Part shown: positions 31,276 to 43,068 of the stretch, piece after piece
How the letters are laid out: each line of letters begins with the position of its first letter
Position numbering within the stretch: position 1 is the first letter of the stretch
DNA from: Agelaius tricolor
Lineage: Eukaryota; Chordata; Aves; Passeriformes; Icteridae
Assembly: GCA_023055355.1 (NCBI GenBank)
Contig: JALJCS010000039.1
Location: 3,801,001 to 3,865,000 of the forward strand
Direction of reading: 5' to 3'
Length of the DNA stretch: 64,000 nucleotides
Made by a program: the position numbers and the translations under genes
Notes under the pieces: generated by a model
The model's database searches: none
What the model saw: only the letters and a program-made list of their open reading frames with translations
What the model was told of the DNA's origin: nothing

Positions 31276-34200
31276 ATGGCAGGTAGATTCTTTAACATCT
31301 TCAAAGTTTTCAGACCGAAAAAAAAGAGAAGGCCTGAAGATGCCCCCGCACAACAGTCTGAAAAACCGGAGCACATTCAGACACTGAAGGATGGTGAGTG
31401 GCAGAGCTGGGCCACAGGGCTGATGGCTGCCGCCAGCTTAGCCCTATCCCATCCCATCCCATCCCATCCCATCCCATCCCATCCCATCCCATCCCGTGGG
31501 GACATGCCCATGGACAGGATGGAACAGGGCCCGGGCAGACACACCGCAGTGGCCGTGCTCCATCCTCTGGGCCATCCCGTGGCTCTCCCTGCCTGGGGAG
31601 CGCAGGGCTGGGCTGTGTTCTCCGGCCTCTCCCGCAGCCCCTCAGCTCTGGCTGCGCTCACTCTTTGCCAGATGCAGCCCTGGACAAGGCACAAGAGCAG
31701 GAACCCGGCCCTGGCCGCTTTCGCAAAACCCTGAAGGTACCTGCAGCCACCCCCAGCTGGGCTGGGCCTACTGTCCCTGCTCAGCCCAACACCACGCTTG
31801 GAGCATGCCATGCAACGCACCTGGCTTTCCTGTCCTTTGTTCTGCAGATGTTCCGGAAGTTTCTGCGCATTCGGCGTAGAAAATCCAGAACCAAAGCAGC
31901 TGAGGTCCAAGCTGAGCGTGACTCCAGGCCGACCCATTTCCAGGCAAAGCCTCTCGCCAGCCCCGAATGGACAGCACACCCAGGAAACAATGCAATGAAT
32001 TATCAAAGGGTGAAGGCTGTTCACACGGCGATGACTGAGAGCACAGCCATCAGAAACACAGACACCAGAATGACTCAGAGCATCCCAAATACTGGCACCA
32101 TGTCCGCTCCCACTAAGGATTTTTTCAAAGACACTGCTGTTCCTTCTCAGCAGCAGGTAAGCAGCCCGAGGCCAGGCCTGGAGGCCTGGCTGGAGTGTGT
32201 GTCCTGTCAAGCCATGGCCACTGGGGCCCCTCAGCCTTTGAGGCCAGCACAATGTGGCGGGAAGGGAAGCCCTTCTTGGGGGAAGCTGGGCAAGTTGCTG
32301 CCTTGGACAGCACTCAAAATCTCCCCCATGCCTCCTCCAGGTGCCAGCCATTGTAAGGAACATCTACCAGAGTCTACAGTCCCATGTCGCTCTGGATGCC
32401 AGGCTGCAAATTGACATTGTGAGGCTGGCTGAAGAACACCCTGCGGACGTGGTGCTGACCCTCCTGCGCTGTGCCCCAACGTGTGACAGGTACGGGGCCC
32501 ACGTGCCTGCACAGCTCAGGGCTCACCAGCCTTTGGGGCCCATGGCCCTGCACAGCCTGTGCTATGGGCTCTGCCAGACAGGCAGAGAGGTCCAGCACCC
32601 TGGGGCCCCTCTGTTTCCTGAGCCTGCTGCCAATGCTCCCTCCCTGCCCCTCAGGGCACCGGGGCTCTGTCACCTGAGCCCCCACAGCTGCACAGGGCAT
32701 GGTACTGGGACTGAGATGCCCCTGACACAGAGCTCTGATCCCACAGAGCTCTGCAATGATGTGGAGAACCATAGGGTCATCAGGACCAGCAGTGGAGAAA
32801 GTGCTGCCAACACTGCTCTGCGTGATGGAGGATTGGCCACTGCACAGCACACGCACCTCTGATGGGGATGACAGGGACGTTTTTGCCCTGGCTGTGAGTT
32901 TCTGGAACTGTCCTCTGCTTGCCCCTCGGTCACCTCCCCAGCAGCTCTCCATCCTCTCCATGCCTCAGGCGCTGGGCTGAACCCTGGGCTAGGGGCAGGC
33001 TCAGGGGGCACCAGACCCGCTGCTCCTCCCACATCTGCCCTTGGGCCCTGCCCCATGGACACCTCGGCACTGAGCGCTGTCTTGGGCTGCTTCTTTTGCA
33101 GGCAACTCTGGTGATCTGGGCGATTGTCCAGGTGCCCGAGTGCCACGAGGCCATGATCCTTTATTCTTCTCGCCTGTTTGTGGCTCTGCTCTTCCATATT
33201 GTCATCACCACACAGCAGATGCCACCAGTGGAAGCTGGAAATTTCTGGAGAGCATGCCAGGAGGAACACCGCCTTCCCAGCAATTCCAACAGGTCCCAGT
33301 CCTCCTGGCCTTCCCATGCCCTTGTGGCCAGTGCCAGTGCTCCCAGTGTGACCTGGGCTTTGCTCTGCACACAGGTTTGCAGTGCAGGCAATGAAGGCTC
33401 TGCTCTGCCGGCTGCGCTGTGACAATGAGGTGGTGGCTATGGAGCGCAAGTGTGGCTGGGACACGCTGCTGTGTGCTCACACCCAGCACTATGCCGTGGG
33501 TCTGCTGGCCAGGTGAGACCCCCTGCTCCCCATTGCCCCCAGCATTTGTGCCCTGTGCCCCACTCAGTCCCTGTGGTCATGGGCCAGAGAGCCTCGTCAC
33601 TGAGGGACAGCCAAGGAGACTGGAAAAGACTGGGAGAGGAGGGTGCCCAGAAGGGGCTACCTCCCAGAGCACCCACATGCCCTCCAGGGATGCTGGGGAA
33701 AGACCAGACCTCTCTGAGTCAGTCCTGGGAAAGGTTTGCCTCCCCACCTCAGGGTCTTGGTGCCTTTTTCCCCCTGCCAGGGAGATGCGCCGTAACTTGG
33801 TCCCTTTGTGCTCTCGCATTGCACTCCACTTGCTCAGGCAGCTCAGCAGGCAGGACCCATACCGGGATCTGCCCTTCCTGGCATTCTTTGTGGAGGTGAG
33901 CCTCAAGGCCAGCGCTGCCTCCCAGCTCTCTGCCCTCTCACAGCCACAGCTGCCAGGACGGTGCCCGTGCCCTGTGCTGCTGCCTGGGCCCGGCTCTGTG
34001 CGGCTCCGGGCTCCTGCCGGCCAGCTCCCCTGTCACTGCCCTGTGCCTTGCAGGTCCTCCAGTGCCTGGACTTGAGGAAATGTGGTGGCATTGTCCTGAA
34101 GGTCTTGTTGAGGTTCCTGCACAGCGAGTGTAGGGAGAGGCATCGCCTGGCACTCAGAGGCCTCATGGTGCTCAGCAAGGATCCCTCGATGGTGAGAAGG

Positions 34201-36477
34201 GGGCAGCCACTGAAGCTGCACTGGGGAAAGCAGCCCCTTGGGCTGGCAGGGCTTCAGGAGCTGAGGCAGCTGCTCCCAGCTCTCCTGCCTCACCTGCCCC
34301 AGGGCTTTGGCTCAGGCCTTTGGCCTGTGGGCCCTGCAGCAGCACGGTGGCCTTGCAGTGCCAGGCTGGTGTTGGCGGTGCAGTCGTCCATGGCTTCCTA
34401 GCACTGCCTTGTGTTCCACACAGGCCAGGAGAATGTGCTGTCTGTCTCCAAGCCTTCTGGAGCTGCTGGATGATGCAGAAGGAGAGGTGGTCTGCATGAC
34501 CCTCTCTGTGTTCACGAATGTGCTCCAGCACAAAGGCATCCTGGTATCCAGCACCACTGCCCCAAAGCTGGCTGAGGCACTGCTGCTGCTCTTTGACCAC
34601 GTAAGCTTCTGCATCCTGAGCCACAGGCATCAGGTGTTTCCCAGAAACTTTGTGCCCTCTGGATTTTCAGGCCTTTGCCCAGCTGGGACTGGAGCAATTG
34701 ATGTAGGTCTTTTGTTTCCTCTAGGACAACAGCCATGTGCAGGTGCTCTCCATTCAACTCTTCAGCAAGGTGATAGAATTGGTAGTGGATGAGGGAAAAA
34801 AGCCCCTGAGGACAATTGTGAGCAAGAGCCTGTATGAACTTTTAATTTACTGTCATGATAAGAACTGGGACGTGGCAAAGGTGAGGTTTCCTGTGATGCT
34901 GGTGGATCTCTGGGAGGGGGCTTGGCTGCCTCCTGCCCTGGTGCCTCACAGGCTCCAGCCTCCTCCAGGCCTTGGCACAGGGATGTGGGTCCTGTTCCCT
35001 GTGCTTTGGGGCCATCTCTGGGTCTCTGCTGCTCTCCAGGCCTCTCGGGAAACGCTGATTCGTGTGGCTGAGTTCCTGAAGAGGAGGAAGCTGGTACAGC
35101 TGTTGAAGAAGCAGCCACCCTTGAGGGTGGATGAGTGCCTGGTAAGGAGGGCCTGGAAGGCCCAGGCTCAGCCTGGAGAAGGCTCCTGAGGGCGGTGCTC
35201 AGTGTGCAGGGCTGGCAGCTGTGCCCCTGCCCACTGCTGCAGCCAGAGGCCGCGCGGGCTCTTCTCCAGGCCGCGCGGGCTCTTCTCCAGGCTCCCGTGG
35301 GCCCCAGCTGGGTGCCCATGGAGCCCCGGCCCGGCGGGGCTGCGGGGCGGCACCGCGGCTCCCCGGGCAGCAGCCGGCCCTCTGCCCCCTGCCCTCGGGA
35401 GCCCTTGGCTAGCGGCTGCAGGCCGCGCCTCAGGCCTGTGCGGCCAGGGGAGGCCGGGGCTGGGCGCAGGCAGCGCCCGGCCCAGGGGCTGAGCCCACAC
35501 CATCCCTTCCCTCCTGCCGCTCTCTGCAGCTGGCAGAGGACAGGAGCAGAGCGGCCGAGCACCTGCGCCGGGCCCTGCACTACCTGCGGAGCCCACAGGA
35601 GCTCCTGCGAGAGGCGGCCATCAGGTTCATGGGTGAGCCACGAGCCCGGGCTCCCTCCCCGGCCCGGCCCGCCGCAGCTCTGCCCCAGCCCCGCCTGCTG
35701 CCCCGGCAGCACCAGCCGGGCCCGGCACCGTGGAACCCCGCCCGGCCTGGGCATTGCTGCTGCCGCCCTCTGGCAGCCGTGCCCTGGGGCGGCAGCGTGC
35801 AGCAAGGGCCGGGCTGAGCCCTGCCGGGCCAGCAGCCCGTGTGGCCACAGCGCCGGCAGCGCCGCCGGCAGGGAGCTGTGCCGCTAGGGCCAAGATGAAT
35901 TCTTTGTTCTCAGAGATGGCCGGGTTTCCCAGGATGAGGCAGCAGCAGCAAGAGCTCCAGGATCTCAGTCAGGGTGAGTGAGGGCAGCGGCCTGGGCCGG
36001 CCAGCTGCAATGCCTGAGCAGGGAGCTGCAAACCCTGTCCCGGCTGCAGTGAGCTTCCTTCAATGTGTTGACAAGAGGTGGCGTGGGAAGAGCACACAGA
36101 GATTTCAGGGACACGGGCGGAATTCCTGGCCTACAGCTTGCTGCTGATCCTGTTGGCAACACCTCTCTCTCAGCCATGGCAAGAGTTGGGTGGGGTGGCC
36201 CTGGCTGGATGCTTTCCTCAGGTCACTGCAGATCCAGGCTCTGACCATGGCTCTCTTTCTCTCTGTTCCAGGCCTAGAATCCCCAAAGAACAATGCCAGC
36301 CCATCCTGCTCTAACATTGAAAGTCATGCTAAATTAGGCCTAAGACCTGAAGAAATAGGGTCCTTTTCTGGATCCAGTGAGCCAGTGTCCCAAGAACAGC
36401 ACCAGGAGACACTGAAGAGGACAGCATCTCCCATTGCCACTGGAGCTCTAGACATAGTTGAGGATTGGTACGGCTGA
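31276..36477 (+). pseudogene. MROH-like HEAT-repeat gene, copy B (frameshift in exon 5)
   Basis: Fifteen exons with GT-AG junctions: 31276-31393, 31672-31736, 31848-32156, 32341-32489, 32747-32893, 33102-33292, 33375-33512, 33781-33895, 34054-34191, 34424-34600, 34725-34880, 35040-35141, 35530-35632, 35914-35973 and 36272-36477 (TGA). The start MAGRFFNIFKVFRPKKKRR opens a basic N-terminal region; exons 4-13 encode HEAT-type helix pairs (e.g. VVLTLLRCAP, FAVQAMKALLCRL, LAEALLLLFD). Exon 5 is one base shorter than in C and D (agctctgc versus agctgctac), which gives a TGA after three codons. B is therefore probably a pseudogene or encodes a truncated protein of about 215 residues. The rest is open, so the lesion may be recent or a sequencing error. 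Confidence 0.82.
31441..31495. repeat. (CCCAT)n microsatellite in intron 1 of copy B
   Basis: About ten tandem cccat units lie here; the equivalent introns of copies C (about 51412-51431) and D (about 61180-61199) have only four. Confidence 0.92.
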
Positions 36478-36739
36478 GCCTGTGGGAAGCTCGTGTGGCT
36501 TCAGCCCTCTCCCTGCCTGTAGATAGCTCCCTCCCTCCAGCCCTCAGACACTGTCCATCCACGTTTCTCCCTCCACCCTCCCTCCCTTTAGACAGCTCCA
36601 TCTCACCAGCCCTCAGACCATGCCTATTCCTATGATTTCCTTCCATTCTTCCTTTTGATAGCTCCTTTTCTCAAGCCCTCAGACCCTGCCTTCCCATTCC
36701 CTTTTTCCCTCCATATCATCCCTTTTTTTGCCTTTCATT

Positions 36740-36745
36740 AATAAA
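36740..36745 (+). terminator. Polyadenylation signal of copy B
   Basis: AATAAA lies about 260 bases after the stop codon in a context (cattaataaatagtttggctt) shared with copies C and D. Confidence 0.8.
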
Positions 36746-37690
36746 TAGTTTGGCTTCTTCACTTTGCCTGCATCCCTGTGGAGCTGAAGCAAATCCGGGG
36801 CCCTGGGACACACAGGCCCCTGCTGCTGTTCTCTGCCACGCCGTGTTTTGTGCACAGAGCCAGAGGAATGGGGGCAGGTCAGGCTGGAAAGGTCCCTGTG
36901 CTGAAGGTGCAGTTCCACAGCACCGTGCAGTTCCAGATCTCACTGAGCACACTGAAGGCCAGCAGTGGGACACAAAGCCTGTGTGTGTCAGGGACCAAAG
37001 TCATGTCTAAGGCCCTGCCACATTTGGTCCCCTGTTGTGCTCATCAACAGGAGAATGAAGAGCAGAGAATGAAGGAAACCTTATGGTTTAACTGGTGGGA
37101 ATTTGACCCTTCAGGGAAACAATGGACGGGTCAATCGATGGGAAGTGAACCTGTGAAAGAGGAACGATATACAATGGAGCTGTGGTTGGCATGGAGGTGG
37201 TATCACAGGTCACTGCAGCCTCATCTCACACACTGGCCAAGCGTGAGATGACCTTTTAACTGGAAAACTCCACTCCAGAGGAGGAGATGTCAGGCCTGGT
37301 TCTGTGGTGGAGGGATGAAAAGGACAAAATGCCCGTCCTTTTGATGCAGGGGATGCCCTGAATGTGGGAGGCCTGCCTGCCCTTCCCACTGGAGCCCCAT
37401 GCTGAGATACCCTGAGCGCAGCCCAGTGCTCCTTGCTCCTCTCTGCTGACCCGGGAGCATTTGTCTGCTTTCGGGATGGCCCTGGCTGTGTCAGGGCTGC
37501 TCCGTGGACACGAGACAGCCGGTCCTGTCCCGCTGGGTCCCAGCAGTGCCTGGCAGCAGCCCAGCACCCACGTCAGGATGCTGGCCAAGAGAGGCCCTGG
37601 AAGCTGAGGCAGCTGATTTGAAGCTTTTGCAGATCCACACAGGGGATGGCCACACACAGGGGATGGCCAACAGCAGTCCTGAGGGGCCTC
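36746..37690. other. Downstream spacer of copy B, partly rearranged
   Basis: 36746-36955 matches the spacers after B', C and D. 36960-37390 is unique to B and holds a short open frame (37051-37254). From about 37395 to 37690 the text matches the C/D spacer again (49290-49590 and 59058-59358), until the ERV1 3' LTR begins. Confidence 0.6.
37051..37254 (+). other. Unassigned 67-codon open stretch
   Basis: Following an acceptor-like ctcatcaacag, the plus strand is open for 67 codons and encodes a Trp- and Glu-rich peptide (ETLWFNWWEFDPSGKQW). I do not recognise it. The amino-acid mix is unlike the surrounding GC-rich junk frames. It could be an exon, a viral remnant or chance. Confidence 0.25.
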
Positions 37691-38179
37691 CCTCATTCAA
37701 AGAAATCGGCAGACAAATGCATTGTCCGCCAAAAGCCCTTTTATTGAGCTGGCAGGAGGGCAGGGGTCTGCACCCCGCTAAAATGCTGCTCTGCCACATG
37801 TAAATTTCAGTGGGATGATGTCAGAAATGTATCTCAAAAATACCATCCATCTTGACTCTGCTGAGGTGATTCGATAGGCAGGGGGTTAGAAATACATTCT
37901 GTCAGTTCCTGTACTTGAAGCTAATGTCCAGGCGCTGGCCAGGAGCAGCCTCCATGCCCTAAAGCAGCACTTCTTCCTCATGGCTTCCCTGCACAGGGCT
38001 CATTTTACACTTGCCCTTAGTTCTTCTGGTAGAATGTGTCTAAGTCCCTCTCCTGTCAAGTTAGGCCCGCCAGGTTTTTCTTATGCTAACTGGTGCTAAG
38101 TGCTTTTGTAGGTCTGTGCTAAGTACTTGTTTACTTATGGGAATTGCTTGTGCTTATGTCAAACAAAGGCCTTGTTTCA
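37691..38179 (-). mobile_element. Probable 3' LTR of the ERV1 provirus
   Basis: On the minus strand it starts TGAAACAAGGCC just after a purine tract (aagagaaggggagaa, 38180-38194) and contains AATAAA (complement of 37740-37745). It stops where spacer text shared with copy C begins. The final dinucleotide is not a clean CA, so the left border is approximate. Confidence 0.65.
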
Positions 38180-38630
38180 TTCTCCCCTTCTCTTTATCCC
38201 GATGCAAATTCTTTTGCAAGATCCTCTGGACAGTCCACAGTACATATGTACTGTTCTGCTGCTGTTTTAATTTTCTACCACATCCATAGGTTTATGATGG
38301 TTAAGAGGAGGGTTAATTTTTTTAAAATTAGAACTGGTTTGCTGAGGAAGCTAAAAATCTGAGGAGCTCTTGGTGGTTCCAGATTTGTCCATCACAAGAA
38401 GCCATCTGACTCATGATGTTCTCTTTCTTTCTCTATTTTGGTGATAATTTTGGTAACAACTTTGATACCGGATTTGAGTGTCCATCAGGCTCTGTGAGAT
38501 GCATTTTTGACTCCTGCCACTAGCCATTCTATATTAGGCTGGTACGGCATTTGCTTTAGAACATTAGTGTCCCGTCCAGTTTGGAATTTGGGCGCTTGCT
38601 GATACCCATCATGTGCATTCTGCAGCATCT

Positions 38631-40590
38631 CTAGAGAAGTTCTTGTGTGGTGCAGCTGAAGTCGCATCCACTTTTGGTTGTGAAATTACAAATAGAGAAG
38701 TTAGTACCATTAGTAGTTTCATTAAAAGACTCAATTGGAATAGTTGTGCAAGCAGATCTCACACAGGCACATCCTCTTCCCACATAACACACCTGTGATA
38801 GTGCACGAGTAACTGGGCTCATTTCAAAAATACAAGTGCTGCCCTCAGCATGCAGGCACCGATCCTCTCTTTCAAGCACCGCATTTTTGCACACAAAATT
38901 CAGTGCATCCCTTGGTACACATGCTTTGATACTAAGAGTTTGCCAGCTTCTAGTTTTCTTGTTGAAAATGGCCCAATCATTATGCTGAATGGGTCTGACA
39001 GTTACGTGAGTTCTTATAACTCCAAGGGCCAAAATTGGAATGACACGGTATTTTGTTGCATTCTTAACAGTTAATACAAAAGACTGCAGGGTTCTGTTCA
39101 TTCTATGTGAAATTGGCCAATTGCAACCAAGTGTGGAAGTCTTTTTCAAATTGCTTTGTGGTTTCATTTTTAGCCATGATTTAGTTCATTCTTGTGGCAA
39201 TTTCCCCAGCTCTCCTTTTTTAAAGTTCTCCTGAGATTACAGACCATAGCCACACACAGCTGAGCTTGTGTACATTGAAATGCTAAAGAAACGTCACCCT
39301 GTAGTTTTCCCATAAAGCCACCAACTGCTTGAAAATCCTGCTGTGTATTGTTGGCCAGGGTGTTTAATAGGTTAGCTGCCAGGCTTTGGGTATGGGCAAG
39401 TGATAGCAGGGTTGGTCTGAGAGGAGTTTGTATCTGTCCAATATGAGAGCTCACAGTGCTTACTTTCTTGAGCAAGACTTCTTGATCAATAGAATTTAAT
39501 ACTCCCAGTTCAGACCCAAGCCATTCCCTTAAGTCTTTTTTACACCTATCATTTGGTGTCTGGGAATGCATGCACAGCTCCCATTCTTTTAGGCTTTGCT
39601 GTATGAGTGGGCAGTATTGCTGTTTAATTTTGGAAACATTAGCTTGTACCTTTACCTCCAGCTTTTTCAGAGAGTACTGTGGATTTAGAGGCAACAATTG
39701 TTCATTTGTTTGTCTTACCCCAGAGTGAAAGACTATATTATTTCACTTATGGGTCCCGTTCTACGGAGTTGTTTGCTGATGTAAAGTTGTTTGTTTTGAT
39801 TTTAATTTTAAATATCTGTTGTGTGACCCATTCTGTTTCGCTCTTTGTTGAGTGCCCAAGGCATGGTAACTGGTTTCTTCAGATACACTGCCTGCCCTTA
39901 GGCAAGAATTTCAGAAACCTTCAGAAACCTTGCACTGGCCCCTGGTAGTATTACAAAGGATGCTTTACGAAGTTCCCACTACAAATAGTTGAGTATTCTG
40001 AGTACCTCAGCCCATAAGAGGATGCAGCTGTGCTATTGGATTTCATGCATATCTGGTTGCCATCACGTGGTCATGAAATTGGACATGATATACCCTAACA
40101 GGATGATTGTGCTCCTGGCTACCCCTCCAGCTTGATTGGTTACTATTTCTGATGGTCATAAATATCCCAAGAGAGAAATTCAATTCTCAAAAGCAGATCT
40201 TGTATGAGACCTGTTCCATGTACTAAGCGTACAAGCAGGACAATTTCTAACTCTAGTCGCACAAGAGCTGCCTGTTGGAAACAATATTTGTTGGGTCGGA
40301 TTCCTGGCGGGCTCAGTTCCTGGATCTCTGTGTGATGATGGTCCTCCCACCCCACCTGTGCGCCGCAGAAGAAGGCAACTATCTTGTGCTAGGTTACAGT
40401 CTCCCATTTTAATTTGCATAGTGCAAAAATCCTGATAGGATTCACATGAAAATGAATTCACACACTGCTTGTTAGAAAGGTCGCAGATGCGCATGACCAC
40501 TCGAGCAATCTTCTCTGAACGAGGTTTGTGAGTTTCAAATTTACAAGCCACAGAGATCCTGCTTTCAGGTGGGACAAGAAAGGCAGGCAT
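38631..40590 (-). pseudogene. env: env of the ERV1 provirus, broken
   Basis: Three main minus-strand frames carry Env-like text. Frame 40590-40180 is Cys-rich (surface-subunit start), 39697-39170 is helical with Leu/Ile heptads, and 39167-38631 has many Cys residues and N-glycosylation sites (NETTNGTNFS, NFTTKS). Frameshifts and stops separate them. No clear membrane anchor is visible to the left. It is a non-functional remnant; assignment to env rests on position, glycosylation sites and cysteines. Confidence 0.6.
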
Positions 40591-41639
40591 GGAGTCAGGT
40601 TTTCCTCAATCTTTAACTGCTCAGTCATTAATCCTTAAAATGGTGTAAAGTGTTTTTAACTTTTTAATCTCTTTTAGCCAGTTAGGTCCTGAATATTTTT
40701 GAGTGTTCCATCTACCAGGATCTTGCAGGCCAAGGAGATCATTATGGTAGTGACAGTCGTCTGCTGTGGCTTGGATTCTGATTAGAAGTATCGGAAGACG
40801 ATGATGCTGTGAAATGCATCTTGGTTTCTCCTGTTCTTTCTGAGGCCCACTTTTGGACTCCACTTGCCTTTTGCAAAGCGTTTTAATTCTGGAATAATGT
40901 ATCCAAGAGATGAATGCTTTAAGCTTTAAAGGCTGTGTAAGTGATTAAAAGTACTAAATAGACTCCTTTTTAATTTTGGGATAAGAGGCTTTCTACCTGG
41001 TGGAGAGGAGCATCCTCTTGCTCATGTGCTCAAAATGTGTTGGTTTGTTTTCTGCAGCTGTTGTGTTTGTTGGACAATATGGTTCTGGAGATACCCCTCT
41101 CCAACTTGTACAGTATCTTCCCTGTCATGGTTTGACACTGGCACAATGCCAGTGCCCCCATGAAAATACCTTCTCCCTGGTTTCTGCTGTGAGATGTGAC
41201 CAGGAATAAGCAAAGCAGGCTCCTACTTAGGGAAAAAAGAACCAGAACTTTATTAACTACTCTACAACTACAGATAAAATAAAACACACACATTGGGAAA
41301 ATGAAAACTTCACAAATGCATTTCCTCCTCCCCCCACCAAATTTCCAACACAATACATTTGTTTCTCAAATCACCAACTCTCGGTCCAGCACCACCCTTC
41401 AAACAATCAATCCTCAGTTCATCAAGAGGAGAGGAGTCCTTCTTGTACCATGGGCTTCCCCTGGAAACACAGTCGAAGCCTCGTGTGTTTCCGTGTCACT
41501 CGTGGCACCGCCCGGAGAACATCTGCCGTGGTGACTTCTTCCTTTCCATGTCCAGTGCTCTCACCACTGAACATGGACCAGAGCTGCTTCTAGGGTTGTC
41601 TTTTAAGGATGCTCTGTCCCGATCCAAAAAAAGGCACAG

Positions 41640-42360
41640 TCTCTCCTTTGGGACACCTGTCCCCACAATCTCTCCTTTGGGACACCTGTCCCCCCCATAT
41701 TTTTCACCCCCTGGGGCCGAGGGGCATCAACACTGAACCCTCTTGGTTCTGAGGCCATTGCCTCCCCCTAGAATGCAGTCTCTGTGTCACAAGGAACTTG
41801 GGTCTGTCCATCTGTCTTCTGGGACACTTGTCCCCACAATCCCTCCTTTGGGACACCTGTCCCCCCCATATTTTCACCCCCTGGGGCCGAGGGGCATCAA
41901 CACTGAACCCTCTTGGTTCCGAGGCCGGCATCTCTCTTTTGGGACACCTGTCCCCACAATCTCTCCTTTGGGACACCTGTCCCCCCCCATATTTTTCATC
42001 CCCTGGGGCCGAGGGGCATCAACACTGAACCCTCTTGGTTCTGAGGCCATCATCTCTCTCTTTGGGACACTTGTCCCCCCCATATTTTTCACCCCCTGGG
42101 GCCGAGGGGCATCAACACTGAACCCTCTTGGTTCTGAGGCCGTCATCTCTCTCTTTGGGACACCTGTCCCCCCCATATTTTTCACCCCCTGGGGCCGAGG
42201 GGCATCAACACTGAACCCTCTTGGTTCTGAGGCCGTCATCTCTCTTCTGGGACACCTGTCCCCACAATCTCTCCTTTGGGACAGCTGTCCCCCCCATATT
42301 TTTCACCCCCTGGGGCCGAGGGGCATCAACACTGAACCCTCTTGATTCTGAGGCCATTGC
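41640..42360. repeat. Minisatellite inside the long LTR
   Basis: About six units contain the words ctttgggacacctgtcccc, catatttttcaccccctgggg and ccgaggggcatcaacactg. Units alternate between a short form and a form with an extra 'ctgtccccacaatctctcc' block. Reading frames across it on both strands are open by chance because the repeat lacks stops. Confidence 0.92.
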
Positions 42361-42705
42361 CTCCCCCTAGAATGCAGTCTCTGTATCACAAGGAACATGG
42401 TTCTGTCCATGGCTATACAAAAAGAGTCCAGCAAAAGCCACTCCATCATCTCTTCCCACTAGGATTCTTTTCTACTCTTCTACTATCTCTCACTCGCCCA
42501 GACCTCTCTCACACTGGCCCATTTCCTTTTTTCATCTTCCACTCTATCTTCTAGGAAAGGTCAATGTTCTGTGAAGTTCTCATTTTCCAAAAAGGGGTTA
42601 AAAGCTCCTACAAGTGGCCGGCTGAACCCCCCCCTCTTCTCCGTCCCAGCCGTGCTGCCGGCACAGGCCCATGTTTATCAAGCTTCAAGGTCACAGTCTC
42701 AGGCA

Positions 42706-42740
42706 GCAGCTCTTTCTCTCTCTCTCTCTCTGTGTCTCTC
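42706..42740. repeat. (CT)n microsatellite in the long LTR
   Basis: A run of ctctct with one tgtgt interruption lies within the LTR at 41123-43062. Confidence 0.8.
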
Positions 42741-43068
42741 AGGGGGGGCTGCCCGATGCCTCCCGGTGTCTCTCTCTTTCTCTCTTCCACCCTTCCACCC
42801 CGGGGCTCAGGCCTACCTCTCTCGGCCACATGGCTTTTCCCCTCCCCCTGCCCAGCCAGCAGCTGGGCCGGGGGAGAGACCCGAACTCTTTCCCGCCGGA
42901 AACCCAAGAGAGCCTCCCAGGGGAGAGCTCTGCTTTTAACCCCGTGTTCTCAGAGGCGTGTCCATGTCCCAATGGCCAGGTTAAATGCCAATATTAAAGC
43001 CTGAATATCCATTGGCCCAAAACACAGCATCCCAAAAACACATTTCCTGTCAAACCACCACATTCCCC

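Larger units (their letters stand above)
41123..43062 (-). mobile_element. Long solo LTR (1.94 kb) inserted between ERV1 pol and env
   Basis: The ends are near-inverted: TGTCATGGTTTGACA at the left and TGTCAAACCACCACA at the right. A five-base duplication ttccc flanks it (41118-41122 and 43063-43067). AATAAA lies on the complement of 41249-41254, so it reads on the minus strand. Its unusual length comes partly from an internal minisatellite (41640-42360). Integrase text abuts the right side and further ERV1 text the left, so it inserted into an existing provirus. The text matches a common passerine LTR family. Confidence 0.88.

Noticed and set aside
30982..32414. Plus-strand frames of 250 and 338 codons around the start of copy B
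   Set aside because: They read through the (CCCAT)n repeat and introns 1-3; only the parts matching exons 1-3 are supported.
41640..42360. Regularly spaced repeats that might suggest a CRISPR array
   Set aside because: Units are directly adjacent variants of one another without unique spacers, in a bird genome and inside an LTR. It is a minisatellite.
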